Part shown: positions 1 through 8,949 of the stretch, piece after piece
Position numbering within the stretch: position 1 is the first letter of the stretch
Layout of the letters: each line of letters begins with the position of its first letter
NCBI GenBank assembly: GCA_022845895.1
Contig: AP025573.1
Location: 236,001-300,000, forward strand
Length of the DNA stretch: 64,000 nucleotides
Source of the DNA: Lachnospiraceae bacterium
GTDB taxonomy: Bacteria; Bacillota; Clostridia; Lachnospirales; Lachnospiraceae
Reading direction: 5' to 3'
The notes under the pieces: model-generated
What the model saw: the letters and a program-made list of their open reading frames with translations, nothing else
Database searches by the model: none
What the model was told of the DNA's origin: nothing
Program-made: the position numbers and the translations under genes

Positions 1-782
1 ACTTAAAGGTGATAGGAGACTGCAGAGCTAATCCAGTCAATATTGATATTGAAGCCTGTAATGCAATGAAGATTCCGGTATTCTGCACACCGGCGAGAAA
101 TGCACAGGCAGTGGCTGAATTACTGGTTGGGATGCTGATCAACTTTCACAGGAATATTCAGTCTTCCATTCAGTGGGTGGAGGATGGCAACTGGAAACCG
201 GGCGGAGATGAGCCCTATGGTAAGTTCATGGGGAATGAGTTGTATGGCAGAAAAGTTGGTTTTGTCGGGTTTGGCGCAGTGGGGCAGAAAACAGCCGGTA
301 TTCTGGAGGCCTTTGGCTGCCAGATATTCTTTTACGATCCATTTGTAGAATCAGTAAAAGAAAGTTACAGGAAAACAGATATGGAATACATATTCAGTCA
401 TAGCGACATTATTACGGTACACCTTCCTGTTTTGAAAAGCACAATACATATGATTGGCGAGGATTTGCTGGAACGTATGAAACCAACGGCCGTATTTGTC
501 AATACTGCAAGAGCGGCAGTCGTAGATACGAAAGCTTTGGAGTCAATATTGAGAAGTGGGAAGATTAGAGGAGCAATCCTGGACGTGCTAGATCATGAGC
601 CGCCCACCGAGGAAGATTTGAAAATCGCAGAATTACCAAATGTACTGCTGACACCGCATATCTGTGGGGCTACATATGAGGTGATTGACCATCACTCCAT
701 AATTATGCTGGAGCGGCTGATGAAGTGGAAAGAAGGTACGGATTGGGAAGGTGTAGTTTTCAATAAGCAGATGTTAAGTTAA
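1..782 (+). CDS. NAD-dependent 2-hydroxyacid dehydrogenase (5' end outside window)
   Basis: The reading frame is open from the left edge (codons from position 3), so the N-terminus is missing; the GTG at 9 is an internal valine. What remains is about 259 residues of a D-isomer-specific 2-hydroxyacid dehydrogenase, usually 310-345 residues. The NAD-binding Rossmann motif is seen as GFVGFGAVGQ, followed by the three catalytic regions: Arg in NTARAAVVD, Glu in LDHEPP and His in TPHICG. Such enzymes reduce 2-keto acids or oxidise D-2-hydroxy acids in the cytoplasm. It lies 45 bp upstream of a sugar ABC transporter on the same strand, so it probably takes part in catabolism of the imported sugar or sugar acid. 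The substrate cannot be told. Confidence 0.85.
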   Translation, partial: LKVIGDCRANPVNIDIEACNAMKIPVFCTPARNAQAVAELLVGMLINFHRNIQSSIQWVEDGNWKPGGDEPYGKFMGNELYGRKVGFVGFGAVGQKTAGILEAFGCQIFFYDPFVESVKESYRKTDMEYIFSHSDIITVHLPVLKSTIHMIGEDLLERMKPTAVFVNTARAAVVDTKALESILRSGKIRGAILDVLDHEPPTEEDLKIAELPNVLLTPHICGATYEVIDHHSIIMLERLMKWKEGTDWEGVVFNKQMLS

Positions 783-827
783 AGGGTTGGATGTTGCTTT
801 GACAATTGAAAATAAGGAGGAAAAGAA

Positions 828-1910
828 ATGAAGAGACGGATGAAGAAGATAGCAGTGTTGTTCATGAGTGTTGTGATGGTTCTTGTAATGATTGGATGTA
901 GCTCTACATCCGAAGAGACACCGAAGTCGGGCGCTGAGGATAACAAAGAATCAGATAATACAGAGACGAAAGGAAAAAAGGATGCATCCGGCGTGAAGGG
1001 GGTTCTGGATGGTATGGACGTGCCTTCACTGGAGGGTTATACGATAGGCGTTGCAGTTCTGGGAACAGACCATGAATTTGACTTACATGCATATCAGGGA
1101 CAGATTGACCGAATCAAGGAATTAGGTGGTGAAGCAGTAGCGGTGGACGGGGAGAGAAACGATCAGAAACACATTGCCGACATTGAGAATATGATTACAC
1201 AGAAACCAGATGCAATTATTAAACAGTTGGGAGACGCAGATGTGTACGAGCCGGTTATGAAAAAGGTCAGCGATGCCGGCATCCCGTTATTTACGGTAGA
1301 TTTGGTAAGTCAATATTCGATTTGCAACAGCACATCCGATAACTATCTGATTGGAGAAGAACTGGCGCGCAATATGTTTGAAGATTTAGGCGGTGAAGGA
1401 AAGATCGCAGTATTCAATGGATTCTATGGAGTCCGGGTATGCGGCATTAGATATGACATGATGAAATATGTGGCGAAGGATTATCCGGGAATCGAATTTA
1501 TAGAGCCAGAGCTTCAGGACGTCATTACCGGGGCAGCGGAAGATGCCAGAAAGAAGACACTTGATCTGCTGACAAAGGAGCCGGATGTGGATGCAATTTG
1601 GCTGGCATGGGATACGCCGTGTATCGGAGTTGCACAGGCATGTGCAGAGGCAGGAAGAGAGGAAGTGAAGATCTATGCGGTAGATGGCTCTTCAACTGTG
1701 CTGGAACTGGTGGCAGACCAGAATTCTACAATGTACGGTGACATGGCTCAGAATCCATACCAGATAGGACAGGCAGCAGTGGATCAATGCGCCAGATATC
1801 TTGCAGGGGAGCAGGTGCCAAGTACGGTTTATTCTGCGCCGGTATATGTGAACAAGCTGAATTGGGAGACTGCGATCAAAGAATTGGGAATTGAATTGAA
1901 CGTCAAATAA
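828..1910 (+). CDS. Ribose-type sugar ABC transporter substrate-binding lipoprotein
   Basis: This 360-residue protein has a positively charged N-terminus, a hydrophobic stretch and a lipobox ending at Cys24 (VMIGC), followed by a low-complexity Ser/Thr/Lys/Glu linker. The mature part, from about residue 70, has the type I periplasmic-binding fold of the ribose/galactose family (TIGVAVLG, KPDAIIKQLGD, GIPLFTVD, WLAWDTPCIG). It should be anchored on the outer face of the membrane and deliver a sugar to the permeases encoded downstream. The start is fixed by AAGGAGG seven bases before the ATG. The ATPase gene follows 28 bp later. The substrate is unknown; the aldolase and kinase nearby suggest a pentose, deoxyhexose or polyol. 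Confidence 0.9.
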   Translation: MKRRMKKIAVLFMSVVMVLVMIGCSSTSEETPKSGAEDNKESDNTETKGKKDASGVKGVLDGMDVPSLEGYTIGVAVLGTDHEFDLHAYQGQIDRIKELGGEAVAVDGERNDQKHIADIENMITQKPDAIIKQLGDADVYEPVMKKVSDAGIPLFTVDLVSQYSICNSTSDNYLIGEELARNMFEDLGGEGKIAVFNGFYGVRVCGIRYDMMKYVAKDYPGIEFIEPELQDVITGAAEDARKKTLDLLTKEPDVDAIWLAWDTPCIGVAQACAEAGREEVKIYAVDGSSTVLELVADQNSTMYGDMAQNPYQIGQAAVDQCARYLAGEQVPSTVYSAPVYVNKLNWETAIKELGIELNVK

Positions 1911-1938
1911 GCAGAGGCAACTGTAGGAAGGTGAAGAT

Positions 1939-3459
1939 ATGGCTGGAGCAGAATATATACTGGAAATGCTAGATGTTACAAAGGAATTTCCGGGAGTAAA
2001 AGCGTTGTCTAATGTAACAATTCAGATCAAAGCAGGGGAAGTACATGGTCTTGTCGGTGAAAATGGGGCAGGAAAGTCAACTATCATGAAGATACTTGCC
2101 GGACTTTATAGCAATGATGAGGGCCGGATTATCTTTGATGGTGAAGATATTACGAAGAAATTAAATGCCCGTACCGCAGAACATCTTGGAATCAGTTTTA
2201 TCCATCAGGAGCGATATGTTGTTCGGCATCTTACAGTTGCTGAAATGCTGTTTTTAGGAATTGAAAAAACAAAATCTCTTTTTCGGTTCATGGACAGAAA
2301 GGGGATGGTAAAGTCAGCAGAAAAGATGCTGAAAGAAAAAGTGGGGGTAGAATTGCCGGGAGACAGACTGGTTAGTCAACTGACAGTTGGTGAACAGCAA
2401 TTGATACAGATATGCAGGGCATTGATGAATGATCCCAAAGTAATCGTATTTGATGAACCAACGGCGGTACTGGCCAAGAAGGAATCGGAGCGTCTGTTTA
2501 ACATCATCCATCAATTGAAAAAGGAAAAAGGTGTTATCTATATCTCCCATTATTTCGGTGAGATATTGGAATTATGTGACAGGGTGACGGTTCTTAGAAA
2601 TGGAAAAAAGATAGATACTGTGGATGCGGCTGATGTAACAATTGATTCTCTGGTGACAATGATGGTGGGGCGAAATATTCTGGAACAGTATCCTCAAAAA
2701 CAGCGGGAACCGGGGGAGACCATATTATCTGTAAAAGGGCTGACCCATAAAAAAGAATTCCGCGATTTGAATTTTCAGGTGCGAAGAGGTGAGATTCTTG
2801 GAATAACAGGACTTATGGGTTCCGGGCACGATAAGGTTGGAATCAGTATCTATGACAATGCAGATATTGTCGGCGGAGAGATAGAATTCAAAGGAAAGAA
2901 GATGAGCTACATCAGCCCTCAGAAGGCAGTTCAGGAAAAGATGGGATATGTCCCGGATGACAGAAGAGGGCTGGGGGCCATTCAGAAGATGTCGGTCCAG
3001 GAGAACATTACACTTGCCTGTCTGAAAAAGCTGGCGAGGTATGGAGTTATTTCCAATAAAGCAGAAGCAGAAGCGGCAGATGAGCAGATAGAACATCTTG
3101 GAATCAGGACGCCGGGAAGAGATGCTCAGACCGGAAATCTAAGCGGCGGCAACCAACAGAAAGTGGTATTGTCAAGGTGGCTTAGCGATGAGTCGGAATT
3201 ATATATATTAAATCAGCCAACATCAGGAATTGATATAGGTGCAAGGGCTGATATATATAAGATAATTGATAAAATGGCAAGGAGTGGTGCGGCGGTCATT
3301 ATAATCACGCAGGACATCCAGGAATTGTATGGGATGTCGGACCGGGTGATTGTTATGTACCGGGGAGTGACTAAACTGGAAATGGAAATAAGGGATCAGG
3401 ATGTTACGAACCAAATCATTGTTGCTTCCATGGGAGGGGGTGCCGAAGATGAAACATAA
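1939..3459 (+). CDS. Sugar ABC transporter ATP-binding protein, two ATPase domains (RbsA/XylG type)
   Basis: The protein has 506 residues, normal for RbsA-type fused ATPases. The first nucleotide-binding domain has Walker A GENGAGKST (40-48), the signature-like LTVGEQQ and Walker B VIVFDEPTA. The second has, as usual for this family, a degenerate Walker A (GLMGSGHDKV) and a good signature LSGGNQQ near residue 401, but its Walker B reads ILNQPTSG (N425, Q426) where ILDEPT is normal. The second site is therefore probably unable to hydrolyse ATP. The gene ends inside the start of the first permease gene (11 bp overlap), so translation is likely coupled. It energises import by the neighbouring permeases. 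Confidence 0.92.
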   Translation: MAGAEYILEMLDVTKEFPGVKALSNVTIQIKAGEVHGLVGENGAGKSTIMKILAGLYSNDEGRIIFDGEDITKKLNARTAEHLGISFIHQERYVVRHLTVAEMLFLGIEKTKSLFRFMDRKGMVKSAEKMLKEKVGVELPGDRLVSQLTVGEQQLIQICRALMNDPKVIVFDEPTAVLAKKESERLFNIIHQLKKEKGVIYISHYFGEILELCDRVTVLRNGKKIDTVDAADVTIDSLVTMMVGRNILEQYPQKQREPGETILSVKGLTHKKEFRDLNFQVRRGEILGITGLMGSGHDKVGISIYDNADIVGGEIEFKGKKMSYISPQKAVQEKMGYVPDDRRGLGAIQKMSVQENITLACLKKLARYGVISNKAEAEAADEQIEHLGIRTPGRDAQTGNLSGGNQQKVVLSRWLSDESELYILNQPTSGIDIGARADIYKIIDKMARSGAAVIIITQDIQELYGMSDRVIVMYRGVTKLEMEIRDQDVTNQIIVASMGGGAEDET

Positions 3460-4420
3460 AAGGGAGAATGCCGGTGACATGATTATGAGATACAGTGGTT
3501 ACATCGCATTTGCCGTTATTATTATTTTCTTTGTAATCAAGGCCCCTATATTTTTGCGGTATAGCAATCTTGTCAATATATTGGCACAGTCGGCGGTCCT
3601 TGGTATATGCGGATTTGGCTTGACGGGTATTTTTATAGGAGGCGGGGACGACGTTATCCGGGGCGGGACGGATTTATCAATAACGCTTAATATGGCAGTT
3701 GCCGGAGCTATTATTGCAGTTATGGCAGGCGGCGGAAAGCCGCTTTGGCTGGCATTTGTAACGGCTGTACTGGTAAGTATCACTATAGAGGCTGTGAACG
3801 CATATACCATTGTAAAGCTTAAAATGGTACCGCTTCTCTCCACGATATGTATGATGTATCTGCTTCAGGGGGTAGAGCGGATTATTACGAATAATGTTGT
3901 AGTCCCGGCGAATCATAAAGCTCTGGCCTTTATCTCAAATACGGCAATACTTGGAATTCCCGTTATAGCATGGATATTTGTTGTAGTGGCAATCGTTATG
4001 TATGTTCTGTTTAACGTGTGTTCTTACGGAAATAAAGTCAGTGCGTCAGGAGGAAGCGAGCTGGCGGCAAAGGCCGATGGAATTAATGTATCCCTGATGG
4101 TAGCAAGTACATACTTAATTGGCGGTGTCATGGCATCCGTTTCTGCTTTTTTAATGGTAGCAAGGTTGTCTAGTTATACTCCGGGTGCGGGAGACCTGCA
4201 GTTGTTTGATGTGATGTTAGTCAGCTATCTTGGGGCGGTGTTCTCGCGAAGATACAGGCCAAATATACCGGGAACTTTTATAGCAGCATTATTTATCGGG
4301 GTGCTGACAAATGGGTTTACATTGATTAATGTTCCATCTTACTGGGTGTATGCAATCAAAGGTGCATTGATTCTGGTTACCGTTTCAATCACGACAATAC
4401 AGAAGAGGAGGGTGGAATAA
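3449..4420 (+). CDS. Sugar ABC transporter permease (RbsC family)
   Basis: A 323-residue, very hydrophobic protein of the BPD_transp_2 (RbsC) family with about eight to ten membrane segments. The start chosen is the ATG at 3449, preceded by GGGAGGGGG; an upstream in-frame start at 3401 would put 58 bases inside the ATPase gene and add a non-hydrophobic tail. The motif GAVFSRRYRPNIPGT near the C-terminus corresponds to the conserved cytoplasmic loop of these permeases. It pairs with the next gene as a heterodimeric channel. Confidence 0.9.
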   Translation: MKHKRENAGDMIMRYSGYIAFAVIIIFFVIKAPIFLRYSNLVNILAQSAVLGICGFGLTGIFIGGGDDVIRGGTDLSITLNMAVAGAIIAVMAGGGKPLWLAFVTAVLVSITIEAVNAYTIVKLKMVPLLSTICMMYLLQGVERIITNNVVVPANHKALAFISNTAILGIPVIAWIFVVVAIVMYVLFNVCSYGNKVSASGGSELAAKADGINVSLMVASTYLIGGVMASVSAFLMVARLSSYTPGAGDLQLFDVMLVSYLGAVFSRRYRPNIPGTFIAALFIGVLTNGFTLINVPSYWVYAIKGALILVTVSITTIQKRRVE

Positions 4421-4421
4421 T

Positions 4422-5429
4422 ATGAAAAGAAAATCATTTTCACTTGGCAGATTTCTTTATGATAACACAACGGCATTTATGATGCTTGGTATATTTGCTT
4501 TCTTTTCTGTTTTTGCAGAAGGGTTTCTGTCGATTGGAAACATTACTACTGTATTAAGTTCCTCCTCTGTCTTATTGCTGGTATCAATTGGAATGTGCTT
4601 TGTCGTGATTAGCGGAGGGACGGATCTGTCGGTTGCGGCGGCATATGGAATGGGGGGACTGGTCTGTGTGTATGCAATCCGGGCCGGAATTCCGGCAGAG
4701 GCAGGTATCCTGCTGGCACTGGCAGCAGGGCTTGTGTTCGGGCTGATCAACAGCTTCCTTATATTGAAAGTGGGGATTTCTGTCTGGCTCGCCACACTTG
4801 GAACGCTGTTTATTGGTGAAAGTATAGAGCGGATTGTGACAAAAGGGGGCACGCCAGTATATCTTTCAGGTGTGGACGGGGTTTTTAAAAGTATTGGGCA
4901 GGGAACGGTTGTTAATATTGTGCAGAAAGGAGCAAATATTACAATAAAGTCCTCCATTGTCCTGGCACTGATTATAGCCGTCGCAGCCGCCTTTATTTTA
5001 AAAAAGACAGTATTAGGAAGACACCTATACGCGGCAGGTCTGCAGCGCAGGGCCGCGGAGCTTTCGGGCGTGTCTGTCGGGAAATGCGTGACGATTGCGT
5101 TTGTCGTAAGCGGGGCTTGCTGCTGCCTGGCAGGGGTGATTGGAGGAGCGCAGTTATCTTCGTATATCCCGGTAAACGGACGCTATTATTTACTGGATGC
5201 CATTGGCACGGTATTTATAGGAAGCACGATGCATAGACGGGGATTTGCCAATGTGGGCGGAACAATTGTAGGTGTCATATTTTTTGGATTCTTAACAAAC
5301 GGTCTAAACCTCATTGGAGTACAGTTCTATTGGCAGTACGTAATCAGGGGCGGACTAATCTTATTTGTCCTTGCGGTCAATGCATATCAGAGAAATGTCT
5401 GGGCGCTGCGTACGAGGAGACATCAATAA
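4422..5429 (+). CDS. Sugar ABC transporter permease (RbsC family), second subunit
   Basis: A 335-residue integral membrane protein, homologous in layout to the preceding permease: repeated hydrophobic segments, a GGTDLSVAA motif near residue 65 typical of RbsC-like proteins, and IGSTMHRRGFANVGGT in the conserved C-terminal loop. It begins one base after the stop of its partner. Together the two permeases, the ATPase and the lipoprotein complete one importer. The aldolase gene follows 32 bp downstream, so transport and catabolism appear co-transcribed. Confidence 0.9.
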   Translation: MKRKSFSLGRFLYDNTTAFMMLGIFAFFSVFAEGFLSIGNITTVLSSSSVLLLVSIGMCFVVISGGTDLSVAAAYGMGGLVCVYAIRAGIPAEAGILLALAAGLVFGLINSFLILKVGISVWLATLGTLFIGESIERIVTKGGTPVYLSGVDGVFKSIGQGTVVNIVQKGANITIKSSIVLALIIAVAAAFILKKTVLGRHLYAAGLQRRAAELSGVSVGKCVTIAFVVSGACCCLAGVIGGAQLSSYIPVNGRYYLLDAIGTVFIGSTMHRRGFANVGGTIVGVIFFGFLTNGLNLIGVQFYWQYVIRGGLILFVLAVNAYQRNVWALRTRRHQ

Positions 5430-5461
5430 TCAAATTAAGCATAAAAAAGGAGCGAAAAGAC

Positions 5462-6154
5462 ATGGGAAAATATTTATCAGATAAAAAAGCAAAGGAACTC
5501 ATATGTGAGATTGGAAGAAGAGTGTTTGACAGGGGGCTGGTGGCAGCAAATGACGGAAATATTACCCTCCGGGTAGGAGAGCGGGAGGTATGGGCAACGC
5601 CCACCGGTGTCAGCAAGGGATATATGACACCGGAGATGCTGGTGAAAATGGATTTTGACGGAAATGTTCTGGAAGGGACCTGGACCCCTTCCTCAGAAGT
5701 AAAAATGCATCTCAGAGTATATAACGAGAATAAAGCGGTGGGAGGAACTGTTCATGCACATCCGCCGACTGCGACTGCGTATGCGATAACCGGGGAGTGG
5801 ATTGACCAGCCGGTCTTTGCGGAGGCAATCGTTATGCTGGGTGTGGTTCCGGTTGCAAGCTACGCAACTCCGGGAACTCAGGCAGTGCCCGATTCCGTGG
5901 CGCCATATTGCAAAGATTATAATTGCTGCCTTCTGGCAGCACATGGTGCGCTGACATGGGGTGCAGATTTGATGCAGGCGTATTACAGGATGGAGGCGCT
6001 GGAGCATTTTGCCAAAATCCACATGGCGGCAGTCGGACTGCAGAAACCGGCACAGATGCTTACGGAGAGCCAGGTGGATGAATTGCTGGCAATCAGAGAG
6101 CGGGTAAATAATGGGAGCAAGGCAGGTCAAATTCCGTCAAACAGAGAGGTATAG
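5462..6154 (+). CDS. Class II aldolase (L-fuculose/L-ribulose phosphate aldolase family)
   Basis: The 230-residue product has the class II aldolase/adducin fold. Zinc ligands and the acid/base Glu are visible: SSEVKMHL (Glu), VHAHPPT (two His) and AAHGALTWG (third His). Length agrees with fuculose-1-phosphate aldolase (about 215). It should cleave a ketose phosphate to dihydroxyacetone phosphate and an aldehyde in the cytoplasm, or, in some members, epimerise ribulose 5-phosphate. The start at 5462 follows AAAAAGGAGCG; an in-frame start at 5330 would overlap the permease by 100 bases. The following gene, an alcohol dehydrogenase, starts two bases after its stop and could reduce the aldehyde product. 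Confidence 0.88.
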   Translation: MGKYLSDKKAKELICEIGRRVFDRGLVAANDGNITLRVGEREVWATPTGVSKGYMTPEMLVKMDFDGNVLEGTWTPSSEVKMHLRVYNENKAVGGTVHAHPPTATAYAITGEWIDQPVFAEAIVMLGVVPVASYATPGTQAVPDSVAPYCKDYNCCLLAAHGALTWGADLMQAYYRMEALEHFAKIHMAAVGLQKPAQMLTESQVDELLAIRERVNNGSKAGQIPSNREV

Positions 6155-6156
6155 AT

Positions 6157-7329
6157 ATGAATGATTTCGAATATTATAATCCGACAAAAGTTGTGTTTGG
6201 ACAGGGCAGATTTGCAGATTTAGGAGCGGAGGTGAAGTCCCTGGGCGATAAAGCGCTTCTGGTAAAGCAGGAGGGTCCGTTAGAACAGATGGGTGTATAT
6301 GAAAGGGCGGTCAAAAGTTTAGAGGAAGCCCAGGTTACAGTACAGGTATTGGAATATGTTTCAAGCAATCCTAAACTGTCAAAGATTCAGGAAGGAATCG
6401 CTCTGGCAAAAGAAGAGGGAGCTGAGGTTGTTGTAGCCGTAGGAGGGGGAAGTGCTATAGATGCAGGAAAAGCGATAGCAATTGGTGCTGCCTGTGATGG
6501 AGATGTATGGGAATTCTTCCGAAGAGAAAGAGAAGTATCCGCTTCACTGCCAATGGTAGCAGTCAGCACGATATCTGCAACAGGTGCTGAGACAAGCTGT
6601 CATGTGGTGGTAACCAATGATGAGCCGGAAGATACCGCAAAGTGGCAGAAATGGGCGATACACGATCCACATGCATTTCCCGAAACAGCCATTATTGATC
6701 CCAAGCTTCTGGTATCTGTGCCGAATAAGATTACAGCGGCAGGGATGGCGGACACAATCTCCCATATTATAGAAGGATATTTTGACGGGGTTCCCAATAA
6801 TCCGATTTCTGACAGAATAGGCGAGGGGATTGTGATGACTGTAATCGAGAATGAAAAAGTGTTGGACAATCCGGAAGACCTGAATGCAAGGGCAGCGCTT
6901 AGCTGGGCGGCTACGTTGGCTATGAGCGGGCTTCAGGATTGTGGCAGATCCAATGCAGGATTTCCTGCACATTGGATCCAACATGCAGTGGGTGCGCTGA
7001 CTGATTCCTCACATGGAGAGGGGCTGGCAGTGATTAATCCTGCATGGCTGGAGTTAGAAAATGAGAAATCACCGGTTAAATTCATGCAGTTTGCCGAGAG
7101 AGTCTTTGGCATTGAGAGAACCGAACAAATGACAGACAGAGAGTATGGGCTGGCAGGAATCCAGGCATTAAAAGCGGTATTTAGACGGTGGGGACTTCCG
7201 GAAACGCTGCGAGAACTGGGCGTTACAAGTGAGATGATTCCAACTATTGTGCAGGGGGTTATGGAGAGTCCGGAAACCTATGTTTTTGAAGAAGGAACTG
7301 TGGAACAGGTGCTGCGAATGTGTTTGTAA
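6157..7329 (+). CDS. Iron-containing alcohol dehydrogenase (butanol dehydrogenase-like)
   Basis: This 390-residue protein belongs to the group III (Fe-dependent) alcohol dehydrogenases, closest in pattern to BdhA/YugK-type enzymes. The nucleotide loop is VGGGSAID (GGGS at 96-99), and the likely metal ligands are D199, H203, H272 and H286. It reduces an aldehyde with NAD(P)H. The gene is packed two bases behind the class II aldolase gene, so the aldehyde may be the lactaldehyde- or glycolaldehyde-like fragment from aldol cleavage, as FucO does for FucA in the fucose pathway. That role is inferred from position only. Confidence 0.88.
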   Translation: MNDFEYYNPTKVVFGQGRFADLGAEVKSLGDKALLVKQEGPLEQMGVYERAVKSLEEAQVTVQVLEYVSSNPKLSKIQEGIALAKEEGAEVVVAVGGGSAIDAGKAIAIGAACDGDVWEFFRREREVSASLPMVAVSTISATGAETSCHVVVTNDEPEDTAKWQKWAIHDPHAFPETAIIDPKLLVSVPNKITAAGMADTISHIIEGYFDGVPNNPISDRIGEGIVMTVIENEKVLDNPEDLNARAALSWAATLAMSGLQDCGRSNAGFPAHWIQHAVGALTDSSHGEGLAVINPAWLELENEKSPVKFMQFAERVFGIERTEQMTDREYGLAGIQALKAVFRRWGLPETLRELGVTSEMIPTIVQGVMESPETYVFEEGTVEQVLRMCL

Positions 7330-7341
7330 AATAGAGGCTGA

Positions 7342-7372
7342 CAGGGTTGTTCAAGGACGTTGGATAACCCTG
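7342..7372 (+). terminator. Weak hairpin after the alcohol dehydrogenase
   Basis: The arms CAGGGTT (7342-7348) and AACCCTG (7366-7372) pair perfectly around a 17-base loop, just after the stop at 7329. There is no run of T behind it, so this could be an mRNA end-stabilising structure or a poor terminator and not a full stop. Confidence 0.3.
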
Positions 7373-7408
7373 TGTGAATTTGACTAAGTTACCAGATTAT
7401 GGTATTAT

Positions 7409-7442
7409 CATAGCACTGAATTGGGCCACTAAATGTGCTATG
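7409..7442 (+). promoter_or_regulatory. Inverted repeat upstream of the FGGY kinase
   Basis: CATAGCAC (7409-7416) and GTGCTATG (7435-7442) form a perfect 8-bp inverted repeat with an 18-base spacer, directly before the AGGAG of the kinase gene. It could be an operator for the SorC regulator encoded downstream or an mRNA hairpin that hides the ribosome site. No test of either is possible from sequence alone. Confidence 0.3.
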
Positions 7443-7456
7443 CATAGGAGAAAAGA

Positions 7457-8893
7457 ATGTGTAAAGAGGCATATTTAGTCATGGACATCGGCACAGGTAA
7501 TTCAAGAGTCGTGCTTATGTCAGTGGAAGGTGAACTGATTGGGATAAGGTCGTTTGCAAATCCGTATCACAGGGATTATGCATATGAAGATGCATTGTAC
7601 TTTTTACCCGAAGACTGGTCAGAGGTAATCTTATCATATGTGAAGGAAATGCTCATATCTTATCCAGGATATGGCATCAAGGCATTTACATCTACGAGCG
7701 CCCGGGAATCTGTTGTACTTTTGGATAAGGAAGGGAAAGCGTTCTATGGACTTCCTAATATAGACAACCGCGGAGATGAGTGGATTGGAGAAATCCCAAA
7801 CGAACATGAGATATATTATAAGACAGGACGTTGGCTGTCTGGAGTCTTTTCGGCAGGTAAGCTATTAGGACTTCGGAAAAAAAGGCCGGAAATATACAAG
7901 AAGATTTCTAAAATAACGAGCCTGAGTGATTGGATTGGCTATCTTTTTACAGGCAATCTTTTAATGGAGCACTCCCAGGCGTGTGAGACGCAGGTTTTCG
8001 ATATCGGACGGCTTGAGTGGTCGCAGGAATTGTGCAGCATATTTGGAATTGATACCGATATTCTCCCTTCACTTGATACGGCAGGCAAAAATCTTGGGCA
8101 TATAAAAGCATCAGTCTGCCACGAACTAGGGCTCTCTACGGATGTGGTGTTTGTCGTTGGCGGTGCGGATACGCAGATGGCGGTCAAAGGGATGGATGCA
8201 AAACAAAATGAGGTTGTCATCGTTTCGGGAACGACTTCTCCGATTGTTACAATTGTTCCATATAAGTTTTATGATGAGAGGCAGAGATGCTGGACAGATT
8301 CTTATATTGATGGAAAGAGCTACCAGATAGAGACAAATGCGGGCGTCACAGGCTTAAACTATCAGCGTATGAAATCGTTCCTTTTTCCAGATGTAACATA
8401 TGAGAAGATAGAGGAAGAACTACAGAAAATAGACAGAGTCAGGTGTATTGCAAGTTTTGGTACATTGATTTTTTCGGAGAACAGATCATTGCAAAACGGG
8501 GGGTTTTATATGTCGGCTCCGATTGATGAAAATCTGGACCGCTATGATCTGGCATATGCCTTGATAGCGGATATTGCCTGTGGAATCAGCAACCAATGCC
8601 ATAGCTTATGTGAAATGACATCGATTGATAAGAATTATGTTTTTGGGTGCGGAGGCGGATTTCGGTCTGCCATGCTGGGCCAATTGACAGCGGATCTCCT
8701 GCAGAGGAAATTAATACTGCGGGAAGGATATGTGCAGGCATCGGCCAGGGGATGTGTTAGGGTCTGTAATGATTATTTTGGATGCAGTCGGTGTAATACG
8801 GCAGTTGATAAAGTATATGAACCGGAAAATAATCAAATGATACAAGAGTATTATAATCGCTGGGAAGCAGTTAGAAATAAGATAGGAACATAA
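7457..8893 (+). CDS. FGGY-family carbohydrate kinase
   Basis: The 478-residue product shows the two-domain actin-like fold of FGGY kinases: an N-terminal phosphate loop LVMDIGTGNSR, the domain I motif NIDNRGDEW, the second phosphate loop VSGTTSP and an adenosine loop CGGGFRSAM. It phosphorylates a sugar or polyol in the cytoplasm. The start is preceded by AGGAGAAAAGA. It lies 127 bp after the aldolase/dehydrogenase set and 56 bp before the SorC regulator, on the same strand. With the aldolase it would form a kinase-then-cleave route like FucK-FucA, but the sugar is not known and no isomerase is present in the window. Confidence 0.87.
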   Translation: MCKEAYLVMDIGTGNSRVVLMSVEGELIGIRSFANPYHRDYAYEDALYFLPEDWSEVILSYVKEMLISYPGYGIKAFTSTSARESVVLLDKEGKAFYGLPNIDNRGDEWIGEIPNEHEIYYKTGRWLSGVFSAGKLLGLRKKRPEIYKKISKITSLSDWIGYLFTGNLLMEHSQACETQVFDIGRLEWSQELCSIFGIDTDILPSLDTAGKNLGHIKASVCHELGLSTDVVFVVGGADTQMAVKGMDAKQNEVVIVSGTTSPIVTIVPYKFYDERQRCWTDSYIDGKSYQIETNAGVTGLNYQRMKSFLFPDVTYEKIEEELQKIDRVRCIASFGTLIFSENRSLQNGGFYMSAPIDENLDRYDLAYALIADIACGISNQCHSLCEMTSIDKNYVFGCGGGFRSAMLGQLTADLLQRKLILREGYVQASARGCVRVCNDYFGCSRCNTAVDKVYEPENNQMIQEYYNRWEAVRNKIGT

Positions 8894-8914
8894 AAATTAA
8901 GCAATGAAAGGGGA

Positions 8915-8944
8915 ATATGGATCTTTATAGTCAGATCCACATAT
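8915..8944 (+). promoter_or_regulatory. Leader hairpin and nine-codon mini-ORF before the SorC regulator gene
   Basis: AAAGGGG (8907-8913) is the only good ribosome site near the regulator start at 8950, but it is 36 bases away. Between them, GGATCT (8919-8924) pairs with AGATCC (8933-8938), extended by ATAT/ATAT. A mini-ORF ATG at 8917 encodes nine residues and stops at 8946, four bases before the regulator ATG. Folding of the hairpin would bring the ribosome site to about six bases from the start; alternatively the mini-ORF may couple translation. Confidence 0.4.
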
Positions 8945-8949
8945 AGCAT